Positions 11,473-21,754 of a stretch of DNA of 64,000 nt are shown in pieces. The stretch lies in assembly GCA_031213475.1 (NCBI GenBank), contig JARUPZ010000035.1:3276953-3340952 (forward strand), read 5' to 3'. This stretch comes from Nereocystis luetkeana (taxonomy: Eukaryota > Sar > Phaeophyceae > Laminariales > Laminariaceae). Position numbers and translations under genes: made by a program. Numbering within the stretch: the first letter of the stretch is position 1; every line of letters starts with the position of its first letter. The notes under the pieces were generated by a model. The model saw nothing but the letters and a program-made list of their open reading frames with translations. It made no database searches and was not told the origin of the DNA.

Positions 11473-12397
11473 CTGTGTGTGTGTGTGTGTGTTCTTCACA
11501 TTAAACCGTTCTTTCTACCCGTCGACATCCAGCACAACCAGTGTCCGTGCCGATTCTTCCATCCTAGAAGAGATACAAGTTCTGTGGTCACAAAGCTACG
11601 CCACAGAGATACTACGTTGCCACGTGTGCAGTGTGAACTGCAGTGGGCAATGCAAAGCCATGTCATCATACTAGATACGACAGGCACGACATACGCAATC
11701 TATGAAATAGTGAAACGAAAAGAAACAATCAAAGAGAAAACAAAAACAAGGTAGACAAGTCGAAAAAGAAAAAGAAGAAAAATGAAAGCAAAATCTAAGA
11801 GAAACAATCTGTCGTGCCCCCCCCCCCGCAGGCGAGGTGGCCTACACTTGAAAAAGAACGAGCTGGAAAAAAGAAGAAATAACAAAAGACACCACTGCTT
11901 GTGAACAGAGTAAGACAAAGAACCAAGGAGAAAGTAACAAGGAAAAATAACAAAGGGGAAATAACAGGCAGACCAAAGCCCAAAGCACCTTCTAGGTGGC
12001 GGCAGCAGCTTGTGGTACGAGTAGTATAGCCAGGTTCTCCCTGCTAATCCGCCTGGTACCTTGCTACCCAGACTGCCGTCTCCGCCCTGCGTTCGTCAAC
12101 TATGCCCAGCCCCTTGGCGTCAGACAATACGAGCCGAGCAGAGCAGGTTCGTCTTCCAACCACGCCACACGGCTCCTTGAGTACGGAAAAAAAAAAAAAA
12201 AAAAAAAAAAAAACGGAACTAAAAGAGAAGACAAGGGAAGACCACGTTCGAGCCAGCTGCACCAGTTGGTAGCACTAGTAGTATGGTCATATTCTACTTC
12301 CTAGTCGACTTGGTGCCTTGCTACCCTGTCTGCCATCTCCTTCCTACTTTCGTCTACCGCCGTTTCCCTTCTACCCCTCCTGTTCCCCCCCCTCTCC
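11473..12397 (-). mobile_element. 5'-truncated LINE 3' region, longer copy
   Basis: On the minus strand it covers the LINE 3' untranslated region from the segment just after the coding end to the CA tail (GT run at 11473-11490). A run of 27 A lies at 12187-12213. The first ~520 bases match 3758-4289 exactly as far as I can see; the remainder matches 16370-16800 on the opposite strand. Confidence 0.85.
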
Positions 12398-12398
12398 G

Positions 12399-12468
12399 CA
12401 TTGTGCCGATCCTTCAATCCTAGAGAAATCTAAGTGCTTCTTTGGTCGCAAAACTACGCCACAGAGCT
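12399..12468 (-). repeat. LINE tail relic hit by the copia insertion
   Basis: The stretch from GTGCCGATCCTTCAATCC to GCCACAGAGCT is a diverged piece of the LINE 3' region. Its last five bases GAGCT form the left copy of the copia target-site duplication. Confidence 0.6.
12464..12468. repeat. Copia target-site duplication, left copy (GAGCT)
   Basis: GAGCT lies directly before the TGTTCA terminus of the lower LTR; the same five bases follow the outer end of the upper LTR at 21565-21569. A 5-bp duplication is normal for Ty1/copia integrases. Confidence 0.85.
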
Positions 12469-13401
12469 TGTTCAATTAGCGCTGATATGCGATGGATGGA
12501 TAAGCTCCCAACAGCCACACTAGGCTGAGCGAGGCATTGCAACACGCAGTGTGTAGAAGATAGTTTAATATGTATTTATTATGTCGGCCCGGAAAGGGGT
12601 AGACGAATGCAGGGGGAAAGGTGAGGGAGTGGGTCATGTGGGTCAACTCTCCACAGAGCCCAGTAACAGCCGCTCGTAGTCGAATACCTAAACCTCCTCT
12701 CGCATAGTGCCTACTCGTAAATACCCGTGGGACTACTGTGTGTGTGTGTTCTTCACATTAAACCGTTCTTTCTACCCGTCGACATCCAGCACAACCAGTG
12801 TCCGTGCCGATTCTTCAATCCTAGAAGAGATACAAGTTCTGTGGTCACAAAGCTACGCCACAGAGATACTACGTTGCCACGTGTGCAGTATGCACTGCAG
12901 TGGGCAATGCAAAGCCATGTCATCATACTACGTGGCAACGTAGTATCTCTGTGGCGTAGCTTTGTGACCACAGAACTTGACAATTGTATCTCTTCTAGGA
13001 TTGAAGAATCGGCACGGACACTGGTTGTGCTGGATGTCGACGGGTAGAAAGAACGGTTTAACGTGAAGAACACACACACACTAGATACGACAGGCACAAC
13101 ATACGCAATCTATGAAATAGTGAAACGAAAAGAAACAATCAAAGAAAGAACAAAAACAAGGTAGACAAATCGAAAGAGAAGAAGAAAAAAATGAAAGCAA
13201 AATCTAGGGGAAACAATCTGTCGTGCCCCCCCCCCCGCAGGCGAGGTGGCCAACACTTGAAAAAGAACGAGCTGGACAGAGCTGGACTGCTCGTGAGTGA
13301 TACCACGAGACGATCCCTGTAACTTTACCTCCGTGACACAACGTATGTATGTAACCGCAACTCATTGCTAGGCTGTTCGTTGAGACAAGCTATATCGAAC
13401 A
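12469..13401 (-). repeat. Copia 3' LTR, interrupted by LINE tails
   Basis: This LTR matches the one at 21195-21564 (about 370 bp) but is split at GGACT near 12733 by a ~560-bp LINE tail. The internal boundary is TATATCGAACA, preceded in transcript sense by a purine-rich CCAGGGAGGG, the expected polypurine tract. Confidence 0.9.
12736..13290 (-). mobile_element. LINE tail inserted in the LTR, itself carrying a nested LINE tail
   Basis: A minus-strand, 5'-truncated LINE tail begins with the GT run at 12736 and ends at GAGCTGGACT near 13288; GGACT flanks both sides as a target duplication. It is split at CATACTA (12929) by a plus-strand LINE tail of about 155 bp, 12929-13084, which ends in CA units followed by a repeat of ACTA. 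This gives three layers: LTR, LINE tail, LINE tail. Confidence 0.8.
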
Positions 13402-13469
13402 CCCTCCCTGGCGCTGGATCAACTAACAAGCCTCGATGGCACAAACAAACAACATCCACAAACAACAAA

Positions 13470-14618
13470 TTACTGTATCCCTAACAGAAAATCGCGGTGT
13501 TTCTCAAAACTCTCTTTGCCAATAGCCTTCGTGAGAATGTCCGCATGCTGGTCGTCCGTCCGGAGATACTTAACCGACAAGTCTCCCGTCCCCACCAACT
13601 CGCGCAGAAAATGGTACCGTACATCGATGTGCTTACTGTTGGATGAGCTCAATGGGTTTTGGGCCAAGTCTATCGCCCCTTTGTTGTCTTCACACACTCC
13701 AATACTCGGCGACCCCAGACTGGGCATCAGAAAAACCAACACTCCTCTCACGTAAAGGGCTTCCTTCACCCCATCGGCCATGGCTACGTACTCCGCCTCG
13801 GTAGTTGATAGGGTGACGCACTTCTGCGTCCTATTAATAGAAACCCACGACACAAGTGTACCCCGCAACAGACAGCCACGCCAGAGACCGAACGCCTATC
13901 GTCGGCCTTGTGGGCGTAGTCCGCGTCCGCGTACGTCTCCAAGTCATATTCCAACTGCACTTCCTCTAGTTTACCGTCCTTCCTGAACGTCAGACCCAAG
14001 TGAGCCGTTGCGTTCAGGTACTCGATTATCTTCCTATTAATAGCCGCCTTGGCATGTACCTCCTTAGGGTCATGTGAAAACCTCGCAACCGCCTGTACTG
14101 CGTTGGCGATGTCCGGCCTCGTCTGATTCGCAATCCCCATCAGACTCCCCACCACATTTCGCGGTATCTCGCGTCCACCGCAGGGTCCTCACACCACCCA
14201 CGTGCCTGGGGTCCAATGACGGAGAAGCAGGGATGGGGCTGGTTTTCGTGATTCCAAAACGTTCGACAACATTTCGAATAAACTGAGTCTGCGAAATCTC
14301 CAAGGTCCCCTTCTCACGATCTCTCTTGTACTCGCTACCCATGTACCACGTAACCTCGCCAAGGTGTTTCGTAGTGAATCTCTTGTTCAGATCCACCGCT
14401 ACTGCATCCGTGATTTCCTTGGTGGCTGCGATCTTGATGTCGTCCACGTGGACCACCAGCATCGCTGCAACCTCGTCATTCACCATCAGTCGAAAGACGC
14501 ACGGGTCTACCAAGCACTGCTCAAAACCACACTCCACCAAGGTTGACGACAGTAGCTTATACCACGAGCGACCACTCTGCTTCAGCCCATAAAGAGCTTT
14601 GTTGAGTCGGACTACCGT
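13470..14618 (-). pseudogene. Copia reverse transcriptase C-terminal part and RNase H
   Basis: Reading down from 14618 the minus strand encodes KALYGLKQSGRSWYK, the active-site motif LVVHVDDIKI, TKHLGEVTWYMG, then after a frameshift near 14150 MVGSLMGIANQTRPDIA. RNase H follows with YADADYAHKADDRRSVSG and, after another frameshift near 13868, the TTEAEYVAM motif, KGAIDLAQNP and SKHIDVRYHFLRE, ending at a stop at 13470. Two CTATTAATAG insertions (near 13830 and 14033) each add two codons without breaking frame. Confidence 0.88.
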
Positions 14619-14622
14619 ACCC
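14619..14622. repeat. Target duplication of LINE copy 2 (ACCC)
   Basis: ACCC occurs on both sides of the LINE insertion (14619-14622 and 17332-17335). The copia reading frame is interrupted exactly here. Confidence 0.6.
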
Positions 14623-17331
14623 ACTAAAAAATCGACCACCCGGCATTCGCCCAGCGCTTTCACAACATCCTTGTCAATGTTTGGTTAACAGGAGAAGTCC
14701 CTCAGCAATGAATGGAAAGATGCGATCATCAAGGTCCTTCACAAAAAGAAGGGTCGAACTGACTGCAACAACTATAGAGGGATTTCGCTTGTTGCCCACG
14801 CAGGCAAAGTGTTGTTGAAAATCGTCGCGTCCCGCCTCAGTAACTACTGCGAGACCGAGGAACTACTCCCCGAGGAACAGTGCGGCTTCCGCCCCGCACG
14901 ATCAACGATTGATATGTTGTTCGTCGTGCGCCGGCTGCAAGAGCTCGGACGACAGAGGAAAATCCCCTTCTACGTGTGCTTCATCGATCTGCAGAAAGCG
15001 TACGACTCTGTCGACCGAGAGCTGTTATGGAAGGTACTCACACGCTTTGGCGTACCAACCAAGATGCTGAGAATTATCCGTAATTTCCACGATGGCATGC
15101 GGGCTCGCGTGCGTACTGATGACGGCGAGCTCTCGGAATGGTTTGATGTCACGCAGGGGCTGCGGCAAGGCTGTGTACTATCGCCGTTACTGTTCAACGT
15201 GTTATTCGCTGCCGCGTTACACGTCGTACTAGTACGCTTCAGCCAAGACGAAGCCATTGTAAGGGATTTGGTCCAACTCTGTGAAGCTGGAGTAGTTCGA
15301 ACAGGGAAGGAGGAGCCATTGGCGTGCGTGCGAAGGTCTGTATGGGGCATGTTGTACGCCGACGATGCAGGAATTGTCTCGAAGTCGGCTGAAGGGCTCG
15401 CAAAAATGATGACAGTCATCGTGACTGTCTTCGAAGCAGCAGGCCTCACGGTGTCGGAAAAGGAGACTGAGGCAATGGTCCTACAAACACCAGACCGGAC
15501 AACCCTCGCACCACCGCTCGTCATCGAAGCGGCAGGTCAGAGGTATAAGCAGACGACCCAGTTCTTATACCTAGGCGGCGTTATCCACGAAAACGCTGAC
15601 CTCTCGCTCGAAATCGACCGACGGATCCGCCTCATGCGAGCACGCCTCAAACGGTTCGGCCCGGAATTGTATGATAGGACGACCGCCCCCCTTAGCCTCA
15701 AAGTCCGAACTCTGAAGGCCGAGGTGATTGAGACCCTGCTGTACGGGTGTGTGACGTGGACCCTCAGAGCGGAACACTTTGCCAAGCTTCGAACGGCTCA
15801 CCACCAAGTCCTGCTGCGAGTCATTGGCTTCCAGCGCCGACTTCATACTGACCATGCCACCCTCTCGTACGCGAAGGCCCTCAAGATGACACGTTGCGAG
15901 AGCATCGAAACGACCATTCGTAAACGGCGGCTCTTCTTTGCGGGGGGCGTGGCACGGCAAAGCAAGGAGCGATTACCCAGTCGGGTAATGTTCGGAACGA
16001 TAGCTGGAGGGGAGAACCCGAGACCAGGCGGACAGTGTAAGACTTGGCATAGATGCATAGTCGAAGACCTTAGGGAGTTCCGAGCCACCGAAGGGTCAAC
16101 GGAAGTTGCCCCCTTGGTGTTTGGAGTTGAGACCGCGTTGTGGTCCACTGCAGCCAAAAAGGCGGGGAAGTGGTACCGGGGGATCCTTGAAGCAGCCGAA
16201 CGGTTCATGGTGAGGTGGCACGAGGCTGAGGCTGAGATGAGTAGGCAGCGCCGCGCATCCGCCGTGGATAGTGTCCAAGGGGTTGGGGGGGGGAGGGGGC
16301 AACAGGAGAAGTGGCAGAAAGCCCGACCGAGGGAATGCGGAGAGGGGGGGGGACAGGAGGGGTAGAAGGGAAACGGCGGTAGACGAAAGTAGGAAGGAGA
16401 TGGCAGACAGGGTAGCAAGGCACCAAGTCGACTAGAAAGTAGAACATCACCATACTACTAGTGCTACCAACCGGTGCAGATGGTTCGAACGTGGTCTTCC
16501 CTTGTCTTCTCTTGTTTTTATTTTTTCTTCTTTCTTGCGCTTACTCTCCGTGATTTTCATGTTATTTTTTCTCTTCCTCTTCCTTTTCTGATTGATAAGC
16601 CGTACTGAAGGAGCCGTGTGGCGTGGTTGGAAGACGAACCTGCTCTGCTCGTTTCGTATTGTCTGACGCCAAGGGGCTGGGCATAGTTGACGAACGCAGG
16701 GCGGAGACGGCAGTCTGGGTAGCAAGGTACCAGGCGGATTAGCAGGGAGAACCTGGCTATACTACTCGTACCACAAGCTAGCTGCTGCCGCCACCTGGAA
16801 GGTGCTTTGGGCTTTGGTCTGCCTGTTATTTCCCCTTTGTTATTTTTCCTTGTTACTTTTTTCCTTGGTTCTTTGTCTTACTCTGTTTACAAGCAGTGGT
16901 GTTTTTTCTTATTCTTATTTTGTTTTCTTTCTTTTCTCCAGCTCTGTCCAGCTCGTTCTTTTTCAAGTGTTGGCCACCTCGCCTGCGGGGGGGGGGCACG
17001 ACAGATTGTTTCTCTTAGATTTTGCTTTCATTTTTCTTCTTTTTCTCTTTCGATCTGTCTACCTTGTTTTTGTTTATCTTTGATTGTTTCTTTTCGTTTC
17101 ACTATTTCATAGATTGCGTATGTCGTGCCTGTCGTATCTAGTATGATGACATGGCTTTGCATTGCCCACTGCAGTGCACACTGCACACGTGGCAACGTAG
17201 TATCTCTGTGGCGTAGCTTTGTGACCACAGAACTTGTATCTCTTCTAGGATTGAAGAATCGGCACGGACACTGGTTGTGCTGGATGTCGACGGGTAGAAA
17301 GAACGGTTTAATGTGAAGAACACACACACAC
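14623..17331 (+). mobile_element. LINE copy 2, 5'-truncated, inserted in copia reverse transcriptase
   Basis: Opposite in orientation to the copia element, it starts inside the LINE coding region at the codons equivalent to those just after PAELLK in copy 1, and continues through the reverse transcriptase, 3' untranslated region and CA tail to 17331. Boundaries are ACCC direct repeats. It is the better preserved of the two large LINE copies. Confidence 0.9.
14809..16365 (+). CDS. LINE reverse transcriptase and C-terminal domain (intact frame, truncated element)
   Basis: The 518-codon frame has every expected reverse transcriptase motif: [41 protein letters not shown] and the catalytic LYADDAG, then the C-terminal region to [30 protein letters not shown] and a glycine/basic end. 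The true protein began upstream: the 5' part, including endonuclease, is lost by truncation, and the first ~60 bases of homology are frameshifted near 14700. The ATG at 14809 is simply the first in this frame. The long open frame suggests a relatively recent insertion. It would act in target-primed reverse transcription but cannot be autonomous without an endonuclease. Confidence 0.85.
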   Translation: MLLKIVASRLSNYCETEELLPEEQCGFRPARSTIDMLFVVRRLQELGRQRKIPFYVCFIDLQKAYDSVDRELLWKVLTRFGVPTKMLRIIRNFHDGMRARVRTDDGELSEWFDVTQGLRQGCVLSPLLFNVLFAAALHVVLVRFSQDEAIVRDLVQLCEAGVVRTGKEEPLACVRRSVWGMLYADDAGIVSKSAEGLAKMMTVIVTVFEAAGLTVSEKETEAMVLQTPDRTTLAPPLVIEAAGQRYKQTTQFLYLGGVIHENADLSLEIDRRIRLMRARLKRFGPELYDRTTAPLSLKVRTLKAEVIETLLYGCVTWTLRAEHFAKLRTAHHQVLLRVIGFQRRLHTDHATLSYAKALKMTRCESIETTIRKRRLFFAGGVARQSKERLPSRVMFGTIAGGENPRPGGQCKTWHRCIVEDLREFRATEGSTEVAPLVFGVETALWSTAAKKAGKWYRGILEAAERFMVRWHEAEAEMSRQRRASAVDSVQGVGGGRGQQEKWQKARPRECGEGGGQEG

Positions 17332-17335
17332 ACCC

Positions 17336-18604
17336 GATAACCGCCCACACCCAGGGGGCAATCTTGAGAAAATTTCGGTATCCAACTCTGACTGAATAAA
17401 GGCCTGGTCAACGTCCAAGTGCCTCAAGTCCCAGTCAAGTTTGCATGCCATTGTGGCAACGATGCGGTTAGGCGTGGTTGATGCAGTAGGGGCAAACGTA
17501 TCAAAGTAGTCAACTCCCCCTACCTGACTATAGCCCTTAGCTACCAATCTCGCCTTAGCTCTATCGATCATGCCATGCTCGTCGCCCTTCCGCTTCAAGA
17601 GCCACTTTGATTCCACAATATTGCTACCCGCCGGAACTTCGGAAATCTCAGTGAAAGTGTCAGCGGCCTCTAGTCCATCAAATTCCGCTTCAAGAGCCTC
17701 CACCCAAACGCCAGAGTGGATTGATGAACGCGCCGCGGAGTAAGACGTCGGTTCCGGCTCCGCCTTCTTGAGGAGGCAATCCGGCAACCGAGTAGGTTCA
17801 CCGCCTGTGTCTTGCGCCGCCAGTAGCGCAAGGAATATGCGGCCTCCCTCACAGGGTCCGATCGTACTGATCTGCCCTGTTGCCGCTTCCCGGTTGAGCG
17901 CTCTGGTCTGCGCTCTCGTGCTTCCCTCCCGAATCTCTTCACCATCTTCCGGTCCTGACATGTGCGCTCCAAGTTGGCGCGCAGCAGTCCGGATAGCAGT
18001 CGGGGTCGGAGCTCCATCGTCAGAGGGGGACGCATTGTCGTCATCTCGAGATGAAGTGTCGCTTTCGGGCGGTTCGCTGCTGACCGTTGATGAATCGTTC
18101 AGCTCCTCACTTTCGGCTTGCAAATCGCCGCCAGCTTGCGTCATCGGAGACACCGCACGGAGTTGGTGAGGAATTCCCCTCCCCAACACCGGCAGTGGAG
18201 TCGTCGGGGCGGGTTCATAGTCATCCGTCCATCCCGGCTCAGGCACTTCTTCTAGGTCCACGGTCCCTCCCTGCTCCGGCATCTCCGGCAGCGGGGGTGA
18301 CGGCGTTCCTGTACTAAGCGTTGCCTCCCAGGTCACGCCCCTTGTTTCCACCACCTTCTTCGCCCGCGTGAGCATCCGCAAAGAGTCACGTCGGTGGTCG
18401 ATGCCCGGCCCGAGGTAAAAGCAACATTCGGCCCGGGGGTGCGACTTCGACGGGCGTTTCCAGCGACAGAATGCTGGGCGAAGGAACGGGTACGGTGAAG
18501 CAGGTGCGGCAGTTCCGTACCACATTTCGTGCGGCGACCGGTTCACGGGGTTCGCAGTGGTCGCGGTGTGGTTCAGGGCGTCACAAGCCCAGTGCACCGC
18601 TTCC
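17336..18604 (-). pseudogene. Copia integrase C-terminal end and reverse transcriptase N-terminal part
   Basis: The frame starts after the nonsense codon near 18605 and reads integrase C-terminal sequence (HWACDALNHTATTANPVN, PHEMWYGTAAP, the GKR/GPG-like CCFYLGPG), a long acidic spacer, then reverse transcriptase from WVEALEAEFDGLE, WLLKRKGDEHG, ARLVAKGYSQVGGVDYFDTFAP to LDVDQAFIQSELDTEIF. It breaks at 17336 where LINE copy 2 is inserted. Confidence 0.88.
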
Positions 18605-19420
18605 GCTCACAGGGATTTAGTCGGCGGCAGTTGAATATGAGGAAATATGATGGGCGCTTGGATGCACGCGGCGAGTCCCGCGTTCTGGATGATACCTAGC
18701 GCTCTCTCTACTACACCGTTCTGCTTAGGGTTATCGGCATTGATTGGTGAATTCCTGCTTGATGCAATACTGTTTGCACACCTCTCCAAACTCACCACCG
18801 AAAAACTCCCCCCCGTTATCAGACCTTACTATCTCAACTTTCGAGGGTACTCCGTCGGCGCGCGCGTCAGCCAAAAAAATCCTAAATGCGTCTCCTGAAT
18901 CCGATTTATGCTTCATAAAATACACCCACGCGTGGCGAGAGTAGTCATCCTTCACAAGCATGACATACCGCGCACCCGTCAGGGAAGGTGTTCTCTTAGG
19001 TCGGCTGAGGTCAACAAAAACTCTCCCCAACTTCTTTGTCGCGCGTGATTTAGTCCTGTTAGGGATAGGCTTGCGGTAGCCTTTCGCCATAGAGCATCCC
19101 GCACAGGGCTTAAGTTTTCCTACCAGTTCTAGACCGAGTGATTTCGCGGTCTCTCGCAAGAGTAGTTCATTCGAGCGACCTTGCACGCAGTGAAAAACGT
19201 TGATGTCTACTCTAGTCTCAGTAGACGCGGTACTACCGGGGGCAAGCAAGCACGGGAAAAGCAAGGGGAAAATCGCAACCATATTCAACACAAGTCTCGG
19301 GAGGGTTGGGGGTTTCAAGGGGGAACGGCACAGAGCCGTCGTCTGGCTCTATCCTGTAAGCGAATCCGGAGTAAGTGGACCCATCACCTTCAAACCTCAA
19401 CTTCCCATTGAAAAGAGAAA
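18605..19420 (-). pseudogene. Copia integrase core, with frameshifts and a stop
   Basis: The minus strand encodes the zinc-binding end (KPCAGCSMAKG), the first catalytic Asp in FVDLSRP, DDYSRHAWVYFMK, the second catalytic Asp in RSDNGGEF, and PKQNGVVERAL with the third acidic residue. A tandem CAAT duplication near 18745 shifts the frame just before PKQN, and TGA near 18607 replaces a tryptophan codon. Two further frameshifts lie near 19310 and 19420 at the protease-integrase junction. Confidence 0.85.
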
Positions 19421-20501
19421 TGCATAAGTCTTGACTCCTCATTCGTAAATGTTACTCCCTGCTTGTGCGTAGCCATCAGGGAAAACAAGTTAGATGCGAT
19501 TTCCGGCACGTAGGCCACATCCAACAGCTTGCCAGTCAGATCTCCTGGGAACACAACTGTCAGCGTTCCGTACCCTACCACGTCGATCAGATGGTTATCA
19601 CCGATTCTAACCTTGTCCTCGCACAGTCTTACATCGCTCAAAAGGTCGGCTGAATGGGTCATGTGAAAGGATGCACCACTGTCCGCTATCCACTTCTCAC
19701 CTATGCAATCACTACGTTCCTCATTACACGAGTCATCGTTAGTACCAAGCATGCACTTCGCAAGACAACACACAGCCTCACCGCCGTTGTTCTGGCCTTG
19801 CGCACCTCCGCCTGATATCTGTTCTGGTACAGGGGGGATGCGAGCCTTGCACTGGGACCAGGTGTGCCCGGGTTCCAAGCAACGAATGCATTTTCCTTTC
19901 ACTTTGTCGAACGCTGAGGGGGGGTTATGTGTGGGGGCTTGGGGGTTACTGCTACTGCTACCCTGACTGTTCTTACTTGCGGTGTCGCTTCCACCTCTCT
20001 GCCTACCGTTACTTCTATGCCTGCCCCTACCTGCACGACCACCTCGAGCAGCTCCATTCGAAAATAGAGCCTGGCCCACGTCCTTACCCTTCGGTGCGGG
20101 AAGGCGCAAGTACCGCTGTCGGATGATGCTCTCGATCTCCGCTCGAGTGACGTCCTCACGGTACAAGATAGTACGTTCCTCTATTTCGTAGTCTGATGTG
20201 AGGGTCATGCTGATCTTGCGGTTGACGTCTGCTACCGACTTGACCACACCTAGCGACGCGACCACTCCTATAATCTTGTCTATCCGACCAAAGTACTTCA
20301 TGGGCTCTTCTCCCTTCTCCATTTTTGCGGAGTCGAACGCTACCGACCACTTGACCTGTTCAGCCATGGTCTTGGGCATGAACCAATCACACAACATTCT
20401 CCAGCCAGCTCTAGGTGATTTTGTTGCGAACAATCTACCAAGCAGATCACGGTTCACATCGCTCTCTGTCAGGCAAGTCCAAGCTACTCTAGCTGTCTTA
20501 A
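19421..20501 (-). pseudogene. Copia gag C-terminal part and protease
   Basis: After the MITE insertion the frame resumes with RVAWTCLTESDVNRDLL and continues through gag to a CCHC zinc knuckle CIRCLEPGHTWSQC, then the aspartic protease motif WIADSGASFHMTHS. It ends by frameshift near 19420. Positively charged RG/GR repeats before the knuckle fit an RNA-binding nucleocapsid. Confidence 0.88.
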
Positions 20502-20590
20502 CCCCTTTAGAACCGCAGTCCCGTTTTGGGGACAAACCACTCAAATTTCAAGTAGTTTGTCCCCAAAACGGGACTGCGGTTCTAAAGGGG
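20502..20590. mobile_element. TTAA-type foldback MITE in copia gag (clean reference copy)
   Basis: This 89-bp element is flanked on both sides by TTAA (20498-20501 and 20591-20594). It starts CCCCTTTAGAACCGCAGTC and ends GACTGCGGTTCTAAAGGGG; the arms are near-perfect inverted repeats with a short loop, so the single strand can fold into a ~40-bp hairpin. The copia gag frame is continuous if the element plus one TTAA are taken out, which demonstrates the 4-bp target duplication. TTAA targets and CCC-starting termini are hallmarks of piggyBac-type transposases. Confidence 0.9.
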
Positions 20591-20594
20591 TTAA

Positions 20595-21194
20595 CGTGTT
20601 CCTCACTGAACCCCTGCGAGAGAAAATATTGAGTGTTCTTCGAAACGTCGCCTAGCAGCATATCATGATCTACGAGGAACGCCGACATGCACCCAACCAT
20701 GGAAGTAAACACCTCGAAGTGCTCCTTCCACAATGGAAAATCTTCCCACTTTCCACTGTGATTAGGAACCGACTGTTTCAAACTCCCAAATTCGCGAGAA
20801 CCAACTTCAGCCTTATGACCATCTACGCCGCTACTCGCACCACTCCTTGGCAGGCCTACTGCCGCGCCAAGACCTGGCAAACTCCCACTGGAGCTGACTC
20901 CCCTTACTTCCCCTGCACTGGTAGCGGTTCCGACTCGCTCAGCAGTAACACCAGACGCAACCTTCCTAACCGCAGCAGTTCTGCGATCCATCTCCTCCAA
21001 AATCTGCGTCTTCAGTCGCTTATCGTCTTGACGTCGCAGCTCTCGGTCGCTCTCGCGTCGATTTTGGTCTTCTCTCCTGTCCGCCGCCACAGCTGCCTCA
21101 AGAGACTCGTCAGGTCGTCCATCTCGGACGACCCGTCCACTGGGGTTCCGCTCGGCATGATCAGGCTGCTTGCTTGAACAATAAGTCGTTAACG
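20595..21194 (-). pseudogene. Copia gag N-terminal part
   Basis: The frame holds a charged coiled-coil-like segment (DRELRRQDDKRLKTQILEEM), a glycine/serine spacer, then KWEDFPLWKEHFEVFTSMVG, a typical copia gag (UBN2-like) start. It is cut by the TTAA MITE. The start codon is uncertain: an ATG near 21159 is in a different frame, which suggests one more frameshift. Confidence 0.8.
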
Positions 21195-21564
21195 TGTTCA
21201 ATTAGCGCTGATGTGCGATGGATGGAGAAGCTCCCAACAGCCACACTAGGCTGTGAGCGAGGCACTGCAACACGCAGTGTGTAGAAGATAGTTTAAGATG
21301 TCTTCATTATGTCGGCCCGGAAAGGGGTAGACGAATGCAGGGGGAAAGGTGGAGTGGGTCATGTGGGTCAACTCTCCACAACCCAGTAACAACCGCTCGT
21401 AGTCGAATACCTAAACCTCCTCGCATAGTGCCTACTCGTGCATACCCGTGGGACTGTTCGTGAGTGATACCACGAGACGATCCCTGTAACTTTACCTCCG
21501 TGACACAACGTATGTAACCGTAACTTATTGCTAGGCTGTTCGTTGAGACAAGCTATACCGAACG
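21195..21564 (-). repeat. Copia 5' LTR
   Basis: About 370 bp, uninterrupted, matching the 3' LTR along its length. On the plus strand it begins TGTTCAATTAGCGC and ends CTATACCGAACG, where the last base appears mutated from A. Confidence 0.9.
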
Positions 21565-21569
21565 GAGCT
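21565..21569. repeat. Copia target-site duplication, right copy (GAGCT)
   Basis: The five bases directly outside the 5' LTR equal those before the 3' LTR at 12464-12468. Confidence 0.85.
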
Positions 21570-21754
21570 ACTATACATTATTATTCTACATTGTTATGCA
21601 GTAAGCAGAGTAAACAATGCATTATTTATTACTGCATGACAATGTACTTTTGTGTGAAGGTACTACCTACCGAGTTATAAGGGTAAAATATCTCGATTAC
21701 CCAGCCCAGGGTAATCCTTACAACACTACTGGTATGCCCCACTCTGAACGGCGG

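Larger units (their letters stand above)
12469..21564 (-). mobile_element. Ty1/copia LTR retrotransposon, full span but inactivated
   Basis: The element runs on the minus strand from the 5' LTR (21195-21564) to the 3' LTR (12469-13401) and is flanked by a perfect GAGCT duplication. Gene order is gag with zinc knuckle, protease, integrase, reverse transcriptase and RNase H, the defining copia order. LTR termini are TGTTC...GAACA. It has been hit by a 2.7-kb LINE (14623-17331) in reverse transcriptase, an 89-bp TTAA MITE in gag, nested LINE tails in the 3' LTR, a 4-base duplication and a nonsense codon in integrase, and at least four other frameshifts. Two 6-base TA-type footprints sit in the RNase H half. 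It cannot encode a working polyprotein. Confidence 0.93.
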
